A stretch of DNA of 33,277 nt from Rubrobacter sp. (GTDB lineage Bacteria > Actinomycetota > Rubrobacteria > Rubrobacterales > Rubrobacteraceae): the NCBI GenBank assembly GCA_013812245.1, contig JACCTS010000586.1:1-33277 (forward strand), written 5' to 3'. Both the position numbers and the translations under genes were made by a program. The number at the start of each line of letters is the position of its first letter. Position 1 is the stretch's first letter. Shown here piece after piece: positions 23,611-31,288 of the stretch. The notes under the pieces are model-generated. The model was given only the letters and a program-made list of their open reading frames with translations. It was not told where the DNA came from and made no database searches.

Positions 23611-24476
23611 GCCTCCATTATATCATGCATATAATGCGATATACGAGGATCACCAGGGGAGGCAACGATGAGGATTTTTGCTTTGCCTTCCAGCTTTTGT
23701 GCGAGCTTATCGAACCAGCGGATCTGGCGCCTGGCAAGCTGGCGTGTTCGGGTGGCTATCCGCTGCCCGGCTTCCTGGCGTGTGATCTCACCTTCGAGGT
23801 GCATCCGAAGCTCGCGGACGCCGATCGAGGTAGATACGGAAGGGTTGGGCGGCCTGCCGAATCGTTCCATCTCTCCGAGCACCCTCGCCTCTTCGAGGCC
23901 GCATCCGGCTATCGCGGCGGACCTGGTCTCGATGGCATCCTGAAGAAGGTCCCACGCTGGCCGCAAGTAGACCAGTACAGCATCGAGGACGGGCTCGCCC
24001 TCCCAGATGGAACCCCGTGGCTTCGCGCCGGAGATCCTCAGTTCCTCCTCGCGCACCGCCCGCCGTCTGTTGGGCGGTGGCGTCTCCCTGCCTCGAACGA
24101 CATCCTCCGCCCTGGAGCGCGTCTCAGGGGTCACTCGAGGCGCGAGCGGGACACCGAGCAAGACCGCGTTCAGGTACATGCCGGTCCCGGCGTCCAACAC
24201 GACGGGCCCCTCCGCTCTCTTGAGGATGCTCTGCGCGGCCGCCTGATGGCGCGCCACCGTCCATTCCTCCACGACCGAGACCACACCGACCAGCTCAGCT
24301 GGACGCTCCCTGGCCTGGTTGGTGATAATGGGGATCTCGCAGTACACCTGCATCGAGTCCACGGCCACCGTCGTCGCCAAGCCGCAGGCTTCCTCGAGTC
24401 GGAGGGCCAGGGCATCCGCGAGGCGGCTCTTCCCGCTGGCGGTGGGGCCGCAGACGACGAGCGCCTTTCGTTTCAC
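23607..24476 (-). CDS. miaA: tRNA dimethylallyltransferase
   Basis: Adds a dimethylallyl group to A37 of tRNAs reading UNN codons; MiaB, encoded next door, then methylthiolates it. The 289 residues contain the P-loop GPTASGKS (about 10-17), the tRNA-contact motif DSMQVY (about 40-45), VLDAGTGMYLNAVL (near 95-108) and the C-terminal TRQLARRQIRWFDK signature. The stretch after DSMQVY (CEIPIITNQARERP) departs from the usual IGTAKP motif and the family's HHL segment is not obvious, so this is a divergent member. GTG start at 24476 has a weak ribosome site; 25 bases separate it from miaB. Confidence 0.9.
   Translation of the reverse strand: MKRKALVVCGPTASGKSRLADALALRLEEACGLATTVAVDSMQVYCEIPIITNQARERPAELVGVVSVVEEWTVARHQAAAQSILKRAEGPVVLDAGTGMYLNAVLLGVPLAPRVTPETRSRAEDVVRGRETPPPNRRRAVREEELRISGAKPRGSIWEGEPVLDAVLVYLRPAWDLLQDAIETRSAAIAGCGLEEARVLGEMERFGRPPNPSVSTSIGVRELRMHLEGEITRQEAGQRIATRTRQLARRQIRWFDKLAQKLEGKAKILIVASPGDPRISHYMHDIMEA
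23617..23635 (-). promoter_or_regulatory. 19-bp A/T palindrome upstream of hflX
   Basis: ATTATAT-CATGC-ATATAAT is a perfect 7-5-7 inverted repeat inside the last codons of miaA and directly in front of the hflX ribosome site (GGAGGC on the minus strand, 23611-23616). On the minus strand it includes TATAAT. In such a GC-rich setting it stands out as a candidate internal promoter or operator for hflX; no -35 is clear. Confidence 0.4.
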
Positions 24477-24501
24477 CCCGTTCGGCGGTGCATCCGGTAC
24501 T

Positions 24502-25863
24502 TCAGGCGAGAGGCTCTCCCGCGTACAGCACGTGCGGTCCTGCGGACTCTATCCTGGCCCGCGTATAGTTGCCCGGAGGTGAGTCGGTGGCTACGTGCAC
24601 GGCGTGGCCGCTCCACGTCTCGCCAACAGCCTTGCCACCCTCCGACCGGCCGTGGCGAATATAGATGTCTTCCAGGTTCCCGATCTTGCGCTGGTTCCTC
24701 TCGAACGCTCCGCGCTCCACCGCGCGCAGCACCTGCATGAATCGGCGCTGCGCAACCTCTGGCGGCACTTCGTCGCCCATATCCGCAGCCTCCGTGCCCC
24801 TTCTCGGGGAGAACTTGAACACGTAGGCCGAGTCGAAGCCGCATTCCCCGACCAGCTTCAGGGTCTCCTCGTGGTCCTGCGCCGTCTCGCCGGGGTGCCC
24901 GACTATTATGTCGGTGCTCAGGGTGCCTCCAGGCACGTTCTCCCGGAACACTTCGATCTTCCTGCGATACCTCTCGGCCTTGTAGCCGCGGTGCATGATC
25001 TTCAACATCCGGTCGGAACCCGACTGCACCGGCAGATGCAGCCTTTTCACTATCGAGGGTTTCTCCCCGATAGCCCGAAGCGTCCTGTCCTCCATGTTTG
25101 AGGGATGGCTCGTCGTAAACCACACCCTCGGCGCTACCTCTGCCACCTGCTCTAGGAGATCACAGAACTTCTTGCCGTCGCCAGACGGGTCCCGCCACGC
25201 ATCCACCGTCTGACCGAGCAACGTCACGTAACTCGTACCGCTCGCCACCAGCCTCTCGACCTCGGCTACAACGTTCTCCAGCGGTCTGCACACCATCCTT
25301 CCCCTGACGGAAGGCACGATGCAGTAGCTGCACTGGTAGTTGCAGCCCGTCATTATCGTGATGAAGGCACTGCTCGCCCCCTTTGTCCCGGGCAGTTCCG
25401 GCGTGAACGTCTCCCTCATCGTAGGCAGTCCTACGAACTCCGCCAGTTCGTAGGTATTATGAGTACCCAGTACGAGGTCTATACCGTACTGTTCCCGCAG
25501 TTCTTGCGACTCTTCGGCGGCGCCGATGCAGCCGGTGAGGGCGACCTTCTTGACGCGTCCCTCGCGCTTGAGGCGGACCAGTTCGCCGAGGTGGCCGCGG
25601 ACGCGGTCGACGGCGTTCTCGCGGACATAGCAGGTGTTGAGGATCACCACGTCGGCGTCCTCGTAGGAGTGGACCTCGGCGTAGCCGGCGTCGAGGATCA
25701 TGCGCCGCATCCGGTCGGAGTCGTGGACGTTCATCTGGCACCCGAACGTGCGGATACAGGCTGTTCCCATCGCGCCCTCCGTCCGGGCGGATTCCGCAGT
25801 CTCGTGACCGCCCTTGCGCAACAGCGGTATCGGACGTTGCGGGGTTACGCTCTTCTTTATCAC
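24502..25863 (-). CDS. miaB: tRNA-2-methylthio-N6-dimethylallyladenosine synthase
   Basis: Radical SAM methylthiotransferase acting on i6A37 of tRNA. The N-terminal domain holds three iron-sulphur cysteines: Cys42 (FGCQMN), Cys78 (NTCYVRENA) and Cys112 (LTGCIG). The radical SAM cluster is CNYQCSYC (174, 178, 181), followed by IVPSVRG; a C-terminal TRAM-like domain ends the protein. The annotated GTG at 25863 overlaps the upstream stop (GTGA) and adds 31 poorly conserved residues. ATG 25770 (MGTACIRTFGCQMN) follows GGAGGG and fits the usual family start, so the true start is open. Near the second radical SAM strand, LLGQTVDAW stands where many MiaBs have LLGQNVNSY. Confidence 0.95.
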   Translation of the reverse strand: MIKKSVTPQRPIPLLRKGGHETAESARTEGAMGTACIRTFGCQMNVHDSDRMRRMILDAGYAEVHSYEDADVVILNTCYVRENAVDRVRGHLGELVRLKREGRVKKVALTGCIGAAEESQELREQYGIDLVLGTHNTYELAEFVGLPTMRETFTPELPGTKGASSAFITIMTGCNYQCSYCIVPSVRGRMVCRPLENVVAEVERLVASGTSYVTLLGQTVDAWRDPSGDGKKFCDLLEQVAEVAPRVWFTTSHPSNMEDRTLRAIGEKPSIVKRLHLPVQSGSDRMLKIMHRGYKAERYRRKIEVFRENVPGGTLSTDIIVGHPGETAQDHEETLKLVGECGFDSAYVFKFSPRRGTEAADMGDEVPPEVAQRRFMQVLRAVERGAFERNQRKIGNLEDIYIRHGRSEGGKAVGETWSGHAVHVATDSPPGNYTRARIESAGPHVLYAGEPLA

Positions 25864-26810
25864 TCGTACTCTTCCTCCGGCTCGAAGACCCTGGCTTTCA
25901 GGACGATCTCTCCGGCCCGGGACCGAACCTCAAGCTCCCCGATCCCGAGGTAGCTCGCCCCGGCAGACCGGCTCAGTATAGCGGAGATCTCACGCAACTC
26001 CTCCGGTCCCAGCGAAAGAGAGGGCGCACCCGGATTCCCACCACCGCCCACCGTTTCCTTACCTGCAACGTCTTCCTCTGCTTCACGCGAGACGGCGGCC
26101 ACCGGCGACACCTCCCCGTTCACAACCCTCAGCACCGTTCTGGAGGACACCATGAGCCCCACCTCGCGTGCAAATCCCACCACCCCCTCCGATCCATCCC
26201 GCACCCAGTCTGGGTGTATTATGTGGTTATACAGGATAGTGGCGAGGATGCGGGCCGGGGACGCGAGGTAGACGTTTATTGGAGGATTGGCGCCGGGCGG
26301 GGTTTGTTCCAGGAAAGCGCGGAGGGTGGCGTGGAGGTTGGATCTCGAGGGCCGGGAGCCGGACTGTAGTGTGCGTTCCGGGAGTATGCGGGTATCGAGG
26401 ACCACGCGGATGGCGGTCGGCGAGGCCGCGGAGACGACATCGGCCTCCAAGGCAACGCGCCGGATGTGGTACAGCGAAAGGCCGGCGCCGTGAGGCGCGC
26501 CATGGGGCGTGGAGCCCGAGTCCGAGACGGGCGCGAGGTGACGCGTGGTGACGCCAGGCTCGAAGACGAGGTTCCGGTGGGTTTCAGGAATGCCGCGTCC
26601 GTCGTCCAGGACGGTGAGATTCCTGAAACGACGACCCTTCAGGACGGAGGCGACGTAAACGTTGCGGGCTCCGGCATCGCGGGCGTTGCGGACGAGCTCG
26701 CGCAGGGCGTCCTCGACGCTGTTGATACGAGAGGGGCCGCGGCGCGAGCCTTCCACGCCCGTCAGGCGGGCGAAACCGGAGCCAAGATCCCGGTACGGCC
26801 CCTCAGACAT
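25860..26810 (-). CDS. GHKL-fold ATPase of unknown role, in the mutL neighbourhood
   Basis: A 316-residue protein with an N-terminal Bergerat-fold ATPase. The N-box is ALRELVRNARDAGA (Glu38, Asn42), the G1 box LDDGRGIP (68-75), followed by VFEPGVTTR (82-90) and the G2 box HGAGLSLYHIRR (107-118). This is closer to histidine-kinase ATPases around VFEPGVTTR but has the MutL-like DAGA after the N-box. No dimerisation/phosphoacceptor helix or sensor domain is present. The remaining 190 residues (INVYLASPARILATILYNHIIHPD at about 175-200, then a glycine-rich linker and a C-terminal beta part) match nothing recognised. In other phyla mutS-mutL lies beside miaB and miaA, while actinobacteria generally lack them. 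ATG 26810 follows GGAG; the 3' end overlaps miaB. Confidence 0.7.
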   Translation of the reverse strand: MSEGPYRDLGSGFARLTGVEGSRRGPSRINSVEDALRELVRNARDAGARNVYVASVLKGRRFRNLTVLDDGRGIPETHRNLVFEPGVTTRHLAPVSDSGSTPHGAPHGAGLSLYHIRRVALEADVVSAASPTAIRVVLDTRILPERTLQSGSRPSRSNLHATLRAFLEQTPPGANPPINVYLASPARILATILYNHIIHPDWVRDGSEGVVGFAREVGLMVSSRTVLRVVNGEVSPVAAVSREAEEDVAGKETVGGGGNPGAPSLSLGPEELREISAILSRSAGASYLGIGELEVRSRAGEIVLKARVFEPEEEYE

Positions 26811-26859
26811 GGCGTACTCTCCTACAGAGGTTCGTTGAGAACTCTACGAGATATCCAGG

Positions 26860-28404
26860 CTACCGGGCGACCTCGCTCACGCGGCTCTCACGAATTACGG
26901 TGACCTTAATCTGGCCAGGGTACTCGAGGTCGTGTTCGATCTGCTTGGAGATATCCAGGGCCAGCTTGGCGGCGATGCGGTCGTCGACCTCCGAAGGCTG
27001 TACCATCACCCGAACCTCACGTCCGGCCTGAATAGCGTACGCCTTGTCCACGCCGCGGTGGCCGAGGGCTATATCCTCCAGGGACCGCAGACGCTCGATG
27101 TACTTCTCGGTAGTCTCGCGGCGAGCGCCGGGACGGGCGGCGGAGACTGCGTCGGCGGTCGCGACCAGCACGTCCTCCACGGTCTCCATCTCGATCTCGT
27201 GGTGGTGGGCGGAGATCGCCCGGACCACGTCGTCGGACTCGCCGCTCTTCTTGGCGAAACGCCCGCCGATGAGCGCGTGAGTCCCCTCGACCTCGTGGTC
27301 TATAGCCTTGCCAACGTCGTGGAGGAGAGCGCCACGTCGCGCAAGCTTCACGTTGGCCCCGAGTTCCTGGGCCATCATGCCGCACAGGTTGGCGACTTCG
27401 ACCGAGTGGGCGAGAACGTTCTGGCCGTATGAGGTGCGGTACTTCAGGGCGCCGAGGAGCCGTATCAGGTCTCCGTGCATGCCGCCGGAGATGTTGGCGT
27501 CGTAGAGCGCCTGGCGCCCGGCGGCCTTCATTTCCTTCTCGGTGTCTTTGCGGGCCTTGGAGACGATCTGCTCGATGCGCCCCGGATGGATGCGCCCGTC
27601 CTGCACAAGCCGACCCATCGAGACACGCGCCACCTCACGCCGCACCGGGTCGAAGCTGGAGAGCACGACCGTCTCCGGGGTATCGTCGATGATCACGTCC
27701 ACCCCTGTCGCCGCCTCGAACGCCCTGATGTTCCGGCCCTCGCGGCCTATAACGCGGCCCTTCATGTCGTCGGAAGGCAGCGCGACGGCCTTGACGGTGG
27801 ACTCCGCGGTGAGGTCTGAGGCCAGTCGCTCCATGGTGGTGGAGACAATCCTGCGCGCTTCCGCGTCGGCCCGCTCCTCGGCCTCCATCGTCCGGTCGCG
27901 CACGAGTCGCCCGAGGCGGTCTTCCAACTCGGTCTCAAGGCTGGAGAACAACCTGCTCTCCGCCTCCGCACGGGTGAGGCCGGCGATCTCCTCCAGCGCC
28001 CGGACGTGATCCGCCTCGCGGGACTTGAGGTCTTCTTCTGCCAACCGGAGTTTATCCTCGGCCTCCGAGATCCTGCGCCGGCGTTCGTCGAGTTCCCCGT
28101 CGCGCCGGTCGAGGGCTGTGTCGCGGTTGTCCAGGCGCTCCTCGACGCGGGCGACCTCAGCCCGCCGGGCACGCACCTCGGCTTCAGCTTCATCTTTTAT
28201 CCGTAGAGCTGCCTCTTTGGCGGCCAGCTCGGATTCGCGCCGGGACGAGTCGGCGGCGCGTTTGGCATCCTCGATGATGGAATCGGCGTCAGTCCGGGCT
28301 CCAGCCTGGCGGGATGCCACGTTCCGCTTGTAGACGAAGTATCCCAGGAGGGCGCCGAGGATGAGCCCGGCGGCCAGTCCCAGGACCAGTAAAAGGTAAG
28401 TCAC
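26860..28404 (-). CDS. rny: ribonuclease Y
   Basis: Membrane-anchored endoribonuclease that starts mRNA decay. The 514 residues follow the family plan: an N-terminal membrane helix (about 3-25, YLLLVLGLAAGLILGALLGY), a long charged coiled coil (about 40-190), a KH domain with KGRVIGREGRNIRAFE (215-230), and an HD domain with HSVEVANLCG (His333) and LLHDVGKAIDHE (His362-Asp363). Then come VRAISAHHHEIE and the C-terminal tail. Length matches B. subtilis RNase Y (520). GTG start at 28404 is preceded by GGAGGAAAA. The recX-recA neighbourhood is like B. subtilis recA-rny. Confidence 0.96.
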   Translation of the reverse strand: MTYLLLVLGLAAGLILGALLGYFVYKRNVASRQAGARTDADSIIEDAKRAADSSRRESELAAKEAALRIKDEAEAEVRARRAEVARVEERLDNRDTALDRRDGELDERRRRISEAEDKLRLAEEDLKSREADHVRALEEIAGLTRAEAESRLFSSLETELEDRLGRLVRDRTMEAEERADAEARRIVSTTMERLASDLTAESTVKAVALPSDDMKGRVIGREGRNIRAFEAATGVDVIIDDTPETVVLSSFDPVRREVARVSMGRLVQDGRIHPGRIEQIVSKARKDTEKEMKAAGRQALYDANISGGMHGDLIRLLGALKYRTSYGQNVLAHSVEVANLCGMMAQELGANVKLARRGALLHDVGKAIDHEVEGTHALIGGRFAKKSGESDDVVRAISAHHHEIEMETVEDVLVATADAVSAARPGARRETTEKYIERLRSLEDIALGHRGVDKAYAIQAGREVRVMVQPSEVDDRIAAKLALDISKQIEHDLEYPGQIKVTVIRESRVSEVAR

Positions 28405-28421
28405 GAGTTTTCCTCCAACAA

Positions 28422-28440
28422 GGCCGCCCTTGCGGCGGCC
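28422..28440 (-). promoter_or_regulatory. GC-rich hairpin in the recX-rny gap
   Basis: GGCCGCC (28422-28428), loop CTTGC, GGCGGCC (28434-28440): a perfect 7-bp GC stem just upstream of the rny ribosome site. On the minus strand it is followed by TTGTT, so it could be a weak terminator or attenuator that separates rny from recA-recX, or a processing site. Confidence 0.4.
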
Positions 28441-28456
28441 GGATCATAGTGTCCGA

Positions 28457-29083
28457 CTATTCACCGGCTTCCGGCGACCCGGCCTCCCGATACCTACGGG
28501 CGACCTCTGCGCAAACATCCGCCGAGTAGCCTCGGCGTGTCAGAAAGCCGTAGACCCGGCGCGCTTCTGCGTCGGACCCTCCCGTATTATAACGCCGCGA
28601 TGCCGCGGATAAAGCATCGTCAAGCTCGGAATGGTCCGCGAACTCTTCTTCCACGGCTCTCTGAGCCGTTTCGGGGTTCACGCCGCTCTTGCGGAGATCC
28701 GCCGTGACCCGTCGGGGACCGTATTTGCGTGCCCGTTGCCTGGCGACGTTGCGAGCGAACTCCTCGTCATCCACGTACCCCAGTTCCCGGAGACGATCCA
28801 CGACCGACTGGATGGTCTCCTCTCCGAATTCCCTACGTCTGAGGCGATCCCGGATCTCGCCTTCCGAACGAGCGCGATATCCGAGCAAATTCAAAGCCCG
28901 GCCCATCGCGAGCGCCCGCTCGCCGGCGATCCTGGCTTCCTCGAGTTCCCCATCGGAAAGCGTAGCCCCCTTGTAGAGACCGCGCTCCGCCGCCACCCCG
29001 GCGTCTATCTCCGCCCAGAGCTCGCCCTCGACAAAGACCCTGGCACGCCCCTGGCGCTCCCGTATGCCGGTTACCCGGGGCAC
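28457..29083 (-). CDS. recX: regulatory protein RecX
   Basis: Modulates RecA filaments, usually as an inhibitor. The 208 residues are helical with the family's three tandem three-helix units; the most conserved is residues about 62-115 (ALNLLGYRARSEGEIRDRL, then VVDRLRELGYVDDEEFARN, then RARKYGPRRVTADLRKSGV). The C-terminal unit ends VYGFLTRRGYSADVCAEV. GTG start at 29083 (PRVTGIRERQG). It lies 45 bases after recA on the same strand, the usual arrangement. Confidence 0.92.
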   Translation of the reverse strand: MPRVTGIRERQGRARVFVEGELWAEIDAGVAAERGLYKGATLSDGELEEARIAGERALAMGRALNLLGYRARSEGEIRDRLRRREFGEETIQSVVDRLRELGYVDDEEFARNVARQRARKYGPRRVTADLRKSGVNPETAQRAVEEEFADHSELDDALSAASRRYNTGGSDAEARRVYGFLTRRGYSADVCAEVARRYREAGSPEAGE

Positions 29084-29128
29084 GCTCTACCGGAGCCGGT
29101 CTCGCTGGCCACACCTGAAAGAAAGCGC

Positions 29129-30229
29129 CTAGAGCGCGCGACCGGCTGGCTCGCCGTTGGGGCTCCCAGAGATGCCCTCCGGGGGTACAGGCACATCATC
29201 GGCGGATAAGTCGTCATCGGAAGGAGCCTCGATCGGAGCGCCCGACCTGTCAAGGCCGAGCTTCTCGTAGATGTCGACGAGGACGCGCTCGCGGACGCCG
29301 TCGTTGTCCTTGAGGAACTGCTTGGCGTTCTCCCGGCCCTGCCCGAGACGCTCGTCGCCGTAGGCGAACCACGCCCCCGACTTCTGGACCACGCTCTGGG
29401 CGATGCCGATGTCCAGCAAGCTCCCCTCTTTGGAGATACCCTCTCCGTACATAATGTCGAAGAAGACCTCCTTGAACGGCGGCGCAACCTTGTTCTTGCG
29501 AACCGTCACCTTCGTCTGGTTGCCCACGGTTTCGGTCCCAGCTTTGAGCGCCCCGATACGTCGGATGTCCAGCCTGACGCTGGAGTAGAACTTCAGGGCA
29601 CGGCCACCCGGAGTCGTCTCAGGGGAGCCGAACATCACCCCGATCTTCTCGCGGAGCTGGTTGATGAAGATGGCGGTGGTGCCGGAACGCGACAGCGACC
29701 CGGAGAGTTTTCTCAGGGCCTGGCTCATCAGGCGGGCCTGGAGCCCCACGTGCGAGTCGCCCATCTCGCCTTCGATCTCAGCCCTTGGGACGAGCGCGGC
29801 GACGGAGTCTATGACCACCACGTCGACCGCACCGGAGCGTATGAGGGTATCGGCGATCTCGAGCCCCTGCTCGCCGGAATCCGGCTGGCTGAAGTACAGA
29901 TTGTCCAGGTCCACGCCGAGGGCCTTGGCGTAGGTTGGGTCGAGGGCGTGCTCGGCGTCTATGAAAGCGGCCAGTCCGCCGGCCTTCTGGGCCTCGGCGA
30001 TGATGTGCAGGGCCACGGTAGTCTTGCCGCTGGATTCGGGGCCGTATATCTCCACGATTCGTCCGCGGGGAACCCCGCCGACGCCGAGGGCCAGGTCCAG
30101 GGCCAGGGCGCCTGTTGGGATCGAGGGTATCCTTCGCAGTTCCCTGTCTCCCATGCGCATGATCGAACCCTTGCCGAACTGCTTCTCGATCTGAGAAACG
30201 GCCGCGCCCATCGCTTTGCTCTTATCCAA
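29129..30229 (-). CDS. recA: recombinase RecA
   Basis: Forms ATP-dependent filaments on single-stranded DNA for homologous recombination and the SOS response. Typical sequence: [15 protein letters not shown], Walker A GPESSGKT, the Walker B region [12 protein letters not shown], the loop region [19 protein letters not shown] and [17 protein letters not shown]. The acidic C-terminal tail is [15 protein letters not shown]. Start choice: a TTG at 30229 has GGAGG five bases upstream (30235-30239), so it is preferred over the TTG at 30241, which overlaps that site; an ATG six codons further in is also possible. Either way the start is non-canonical or short. A clear promoter and a palindrome lie upstream. 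Confidence 0.96.
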   Translation of the reverse strand: MDKSKAMGAAVSQIEKQFGKGSIMRMGDRELRRIPSIPTGALALDLALGVGGVPRGRIVEIYGPESSGKTTVALHIIAEAQKAGGLAAFIDAEHALDPTYAKALGVDLDNLYFSQPDSGEQGLEIADTLIRSGAVDVVVIDSVAALVPRAEIEGEMGDSHVGLQARLMSQALRKLSGSLSRSGTTAIFINQLREKIGVMFGSPETTPGGRALKFYSSVRLDIRRIGALKAGTETVGNQTKVTVRKNKVAPPFKEVFFDIMYGEGISKEGSLLDIGIAQSVVQKSGAWFAYGDERLGQGRENAKQFLKDNDGVRERVLVDIYEKLGLDRSGAPIEAPSDDDLSADDVPVPPEGISGSPNGEPAGRAL

Positions 30230-30238
30230 TGCATCCTC

Positions 30239-30255
30239 CAAACAGCGGCTGTTTG
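30239..30255 (-). promoter_or_regulatory. 17-bp palindrome abutting the recA ribosome site
   Basis: CAAACAGCGGCTGTTTG is a perfect inverted repeat around one central base, ending at the GGAGG of recA. As RNA it gives a 7-bp stem with a 3-base loop just before the ribosome site. As DNA it could be an operator downstream of the promoter. It does not match the actinobacterial LexA box GAAC-N4-GTTC, since AAC and GTT are 7 bases apart. Confidence 0.5.
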
Positions 30256-30296
30256 ATTTCAGACCGCCTGCATCTCGAGGTTATCTCTCCTGCCTC

Positions 30297-30324
30297 ATTA
30301 TACCGGGGCAACGACCGCTCCCAA
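30297..30324 (-). promoter_or_regulatory. recA promoter
   Basis: On the minus strand a consensus -10 TATAAT (30297-30302) is preceded at 16 bases by TTGGGA (30319-30324), a fair -35. Transcription would begin near 30290, leaving a leader of about 50-60 bases that contains the palindrome at 30239-30255. This separates recA from rodZ-ftsK upstream. Confidence 0.65.
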
Positions 30325-30364
30325 CACCCCAAAAGATGCGGATATAGAAGAAGAAAGAGCTGGG

Positions 30365-31261
30365 TCAGCCGCTCGTCTTGAGGGTCCAGTCCCGGGTCAG
30401 TACCTGTCCGCTCTCGCCGAGCACGCCAACGTCCTGTCCATTTACCGATACGCTCACGGCTCCGGCGTCACCCGTAGTGACGCTCAACTCCCGCCTCGCC
30501 TCGAACGTCTCCGAGAAACCCGGCTCGGCGATTTGGGCGAAAGAAGTCCTTCCGTCGGCCCGGATCTCCAGCCACGATGGCCGCTCTTCGACATGCACCG
30601 CCGCCCGCAAGGTATCGGGGGCGGGCGCCTCGGACGTAGTCTCCGGCACGGGCTCCCGTGCGGACTTCGCGTCAGGGTCCGCCTTTTGATCGGTGGTTTT
30701 ATCCGGAGATTCGTTGCCTGTAGATGGCCCTCCCTGGCCATTGTTGCCATCGATAGACGTCCGTGCAGATCCCGAAGAGTTGGTCTCCGAGAAGGCTTGG
30801 GAACCCCGGCCGATGAAATACAGACCCCCGATAATCAGGGCGAGAACCAGGACGGCCACCATGATCGTGATAATGGTCCCGCCCGACACCCTTCGCCGGC
30901 GCGCCCCGGTGACGCCGCCAGGGTTGATCAGGGGCTGGTCGAAGTCGCTCCGCTGAGGTTGTCCGTAGTTGAGTTGGCGCTCCCGGCGCGGCCTCCGGCG
31001 GCTCCGGAATTCCTGCGACATCTCGTCCCCATCGAGACCCAGGTAGTTGGCGTAGGTCTTGAGGAACCCCTGGACGTAGACCGCATCCGGCAGCATACCG
31101 TAGTCCTCGCGCTCAAGACCCACCAGGTAACGCTTGCGGATCTTGGTCGCCTGTTCCACGTCCTCCAGGGAGAGTCCTCTGTCGGTGCGGGCCCTCTCCA
31201 GCGCGGGGCCGATCTTGCGTCCCTCTTCCGGGATAAAAGAAGTCTGTTCCTCGTCGCTCAT
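30365..31261 (-). CDS. rodZ: RodZ-like cytoskeletal/helix-turn-helix membrane protein
   Basis: A 298-residue bitopic protein. Residues about 13-80 form a Cro-like helix-turn-helix of the RodZ type (IGPALERARTDRGLSLEDVEQATKI, in pieces: ALERARTDRGLSLEDVEQ; then YVQGFLKTYANYLGLD). A basic stretch (RRRPRRER, RRRRVSGG) precedes one membrane helix (about 128-150, GTIITIMVAVLVLALIIGGL). A Ser/Asp/Pro-rich linker follows outside, then a C-terminal RodZ-type beta domain (about 218-298, SWLEIRADG, FEARRELSVTTGDAGAVSVSVNG in parts). RodZ links MreB to the envelope in rods. The ftsK-rodZ-recA order resembles that of Gram-positives. ATG 31261 lies 27 bases after ftsK. Confidence 0.87.
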   Translation of the reverse strand: MSDEEQTSFIPEEGRKIGPALERARTDRGLSLEDVEQATKIRKRYLVGLEREDYGMLPDAVYVQGFLKTYANYLGLDGDEMSQEFRSRRRPRRERQLNYGQPQRSDFDQPLINPGGVTGARRRRVSGGTIITIMVAVLVLALIIGGLYFIGRGSQAFSETNSSGSARTSIDGNNGQGGPSTGNESPDKTTDQKADPDAKSAREPVPETTSEAPAPDTLRAAVHVEERPSWLEIRADGRTSFAQIAEPGFSETFEARRELSVTTGDAGAVSVSVNGQDVGVLGESGQVLTRDWTLKTSG

Positions 31262-31288
31262 ATGCGTCGAAAGCCTATCATAGACACC

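Noticed and set aside
23625-24740. A 371-codon plus-strand frame
   Set aside because: Antisense to miaA and the end of miaB, both well supported.
30239-30255. LexA (SOS) box before recA
   Set aside because: The palindrome CAAACAGCGGCTGTTTG does not have the GAAC-N4-GTTC spacing of actinobacterial boxes, so it is reported only as an unassigned palindrome.
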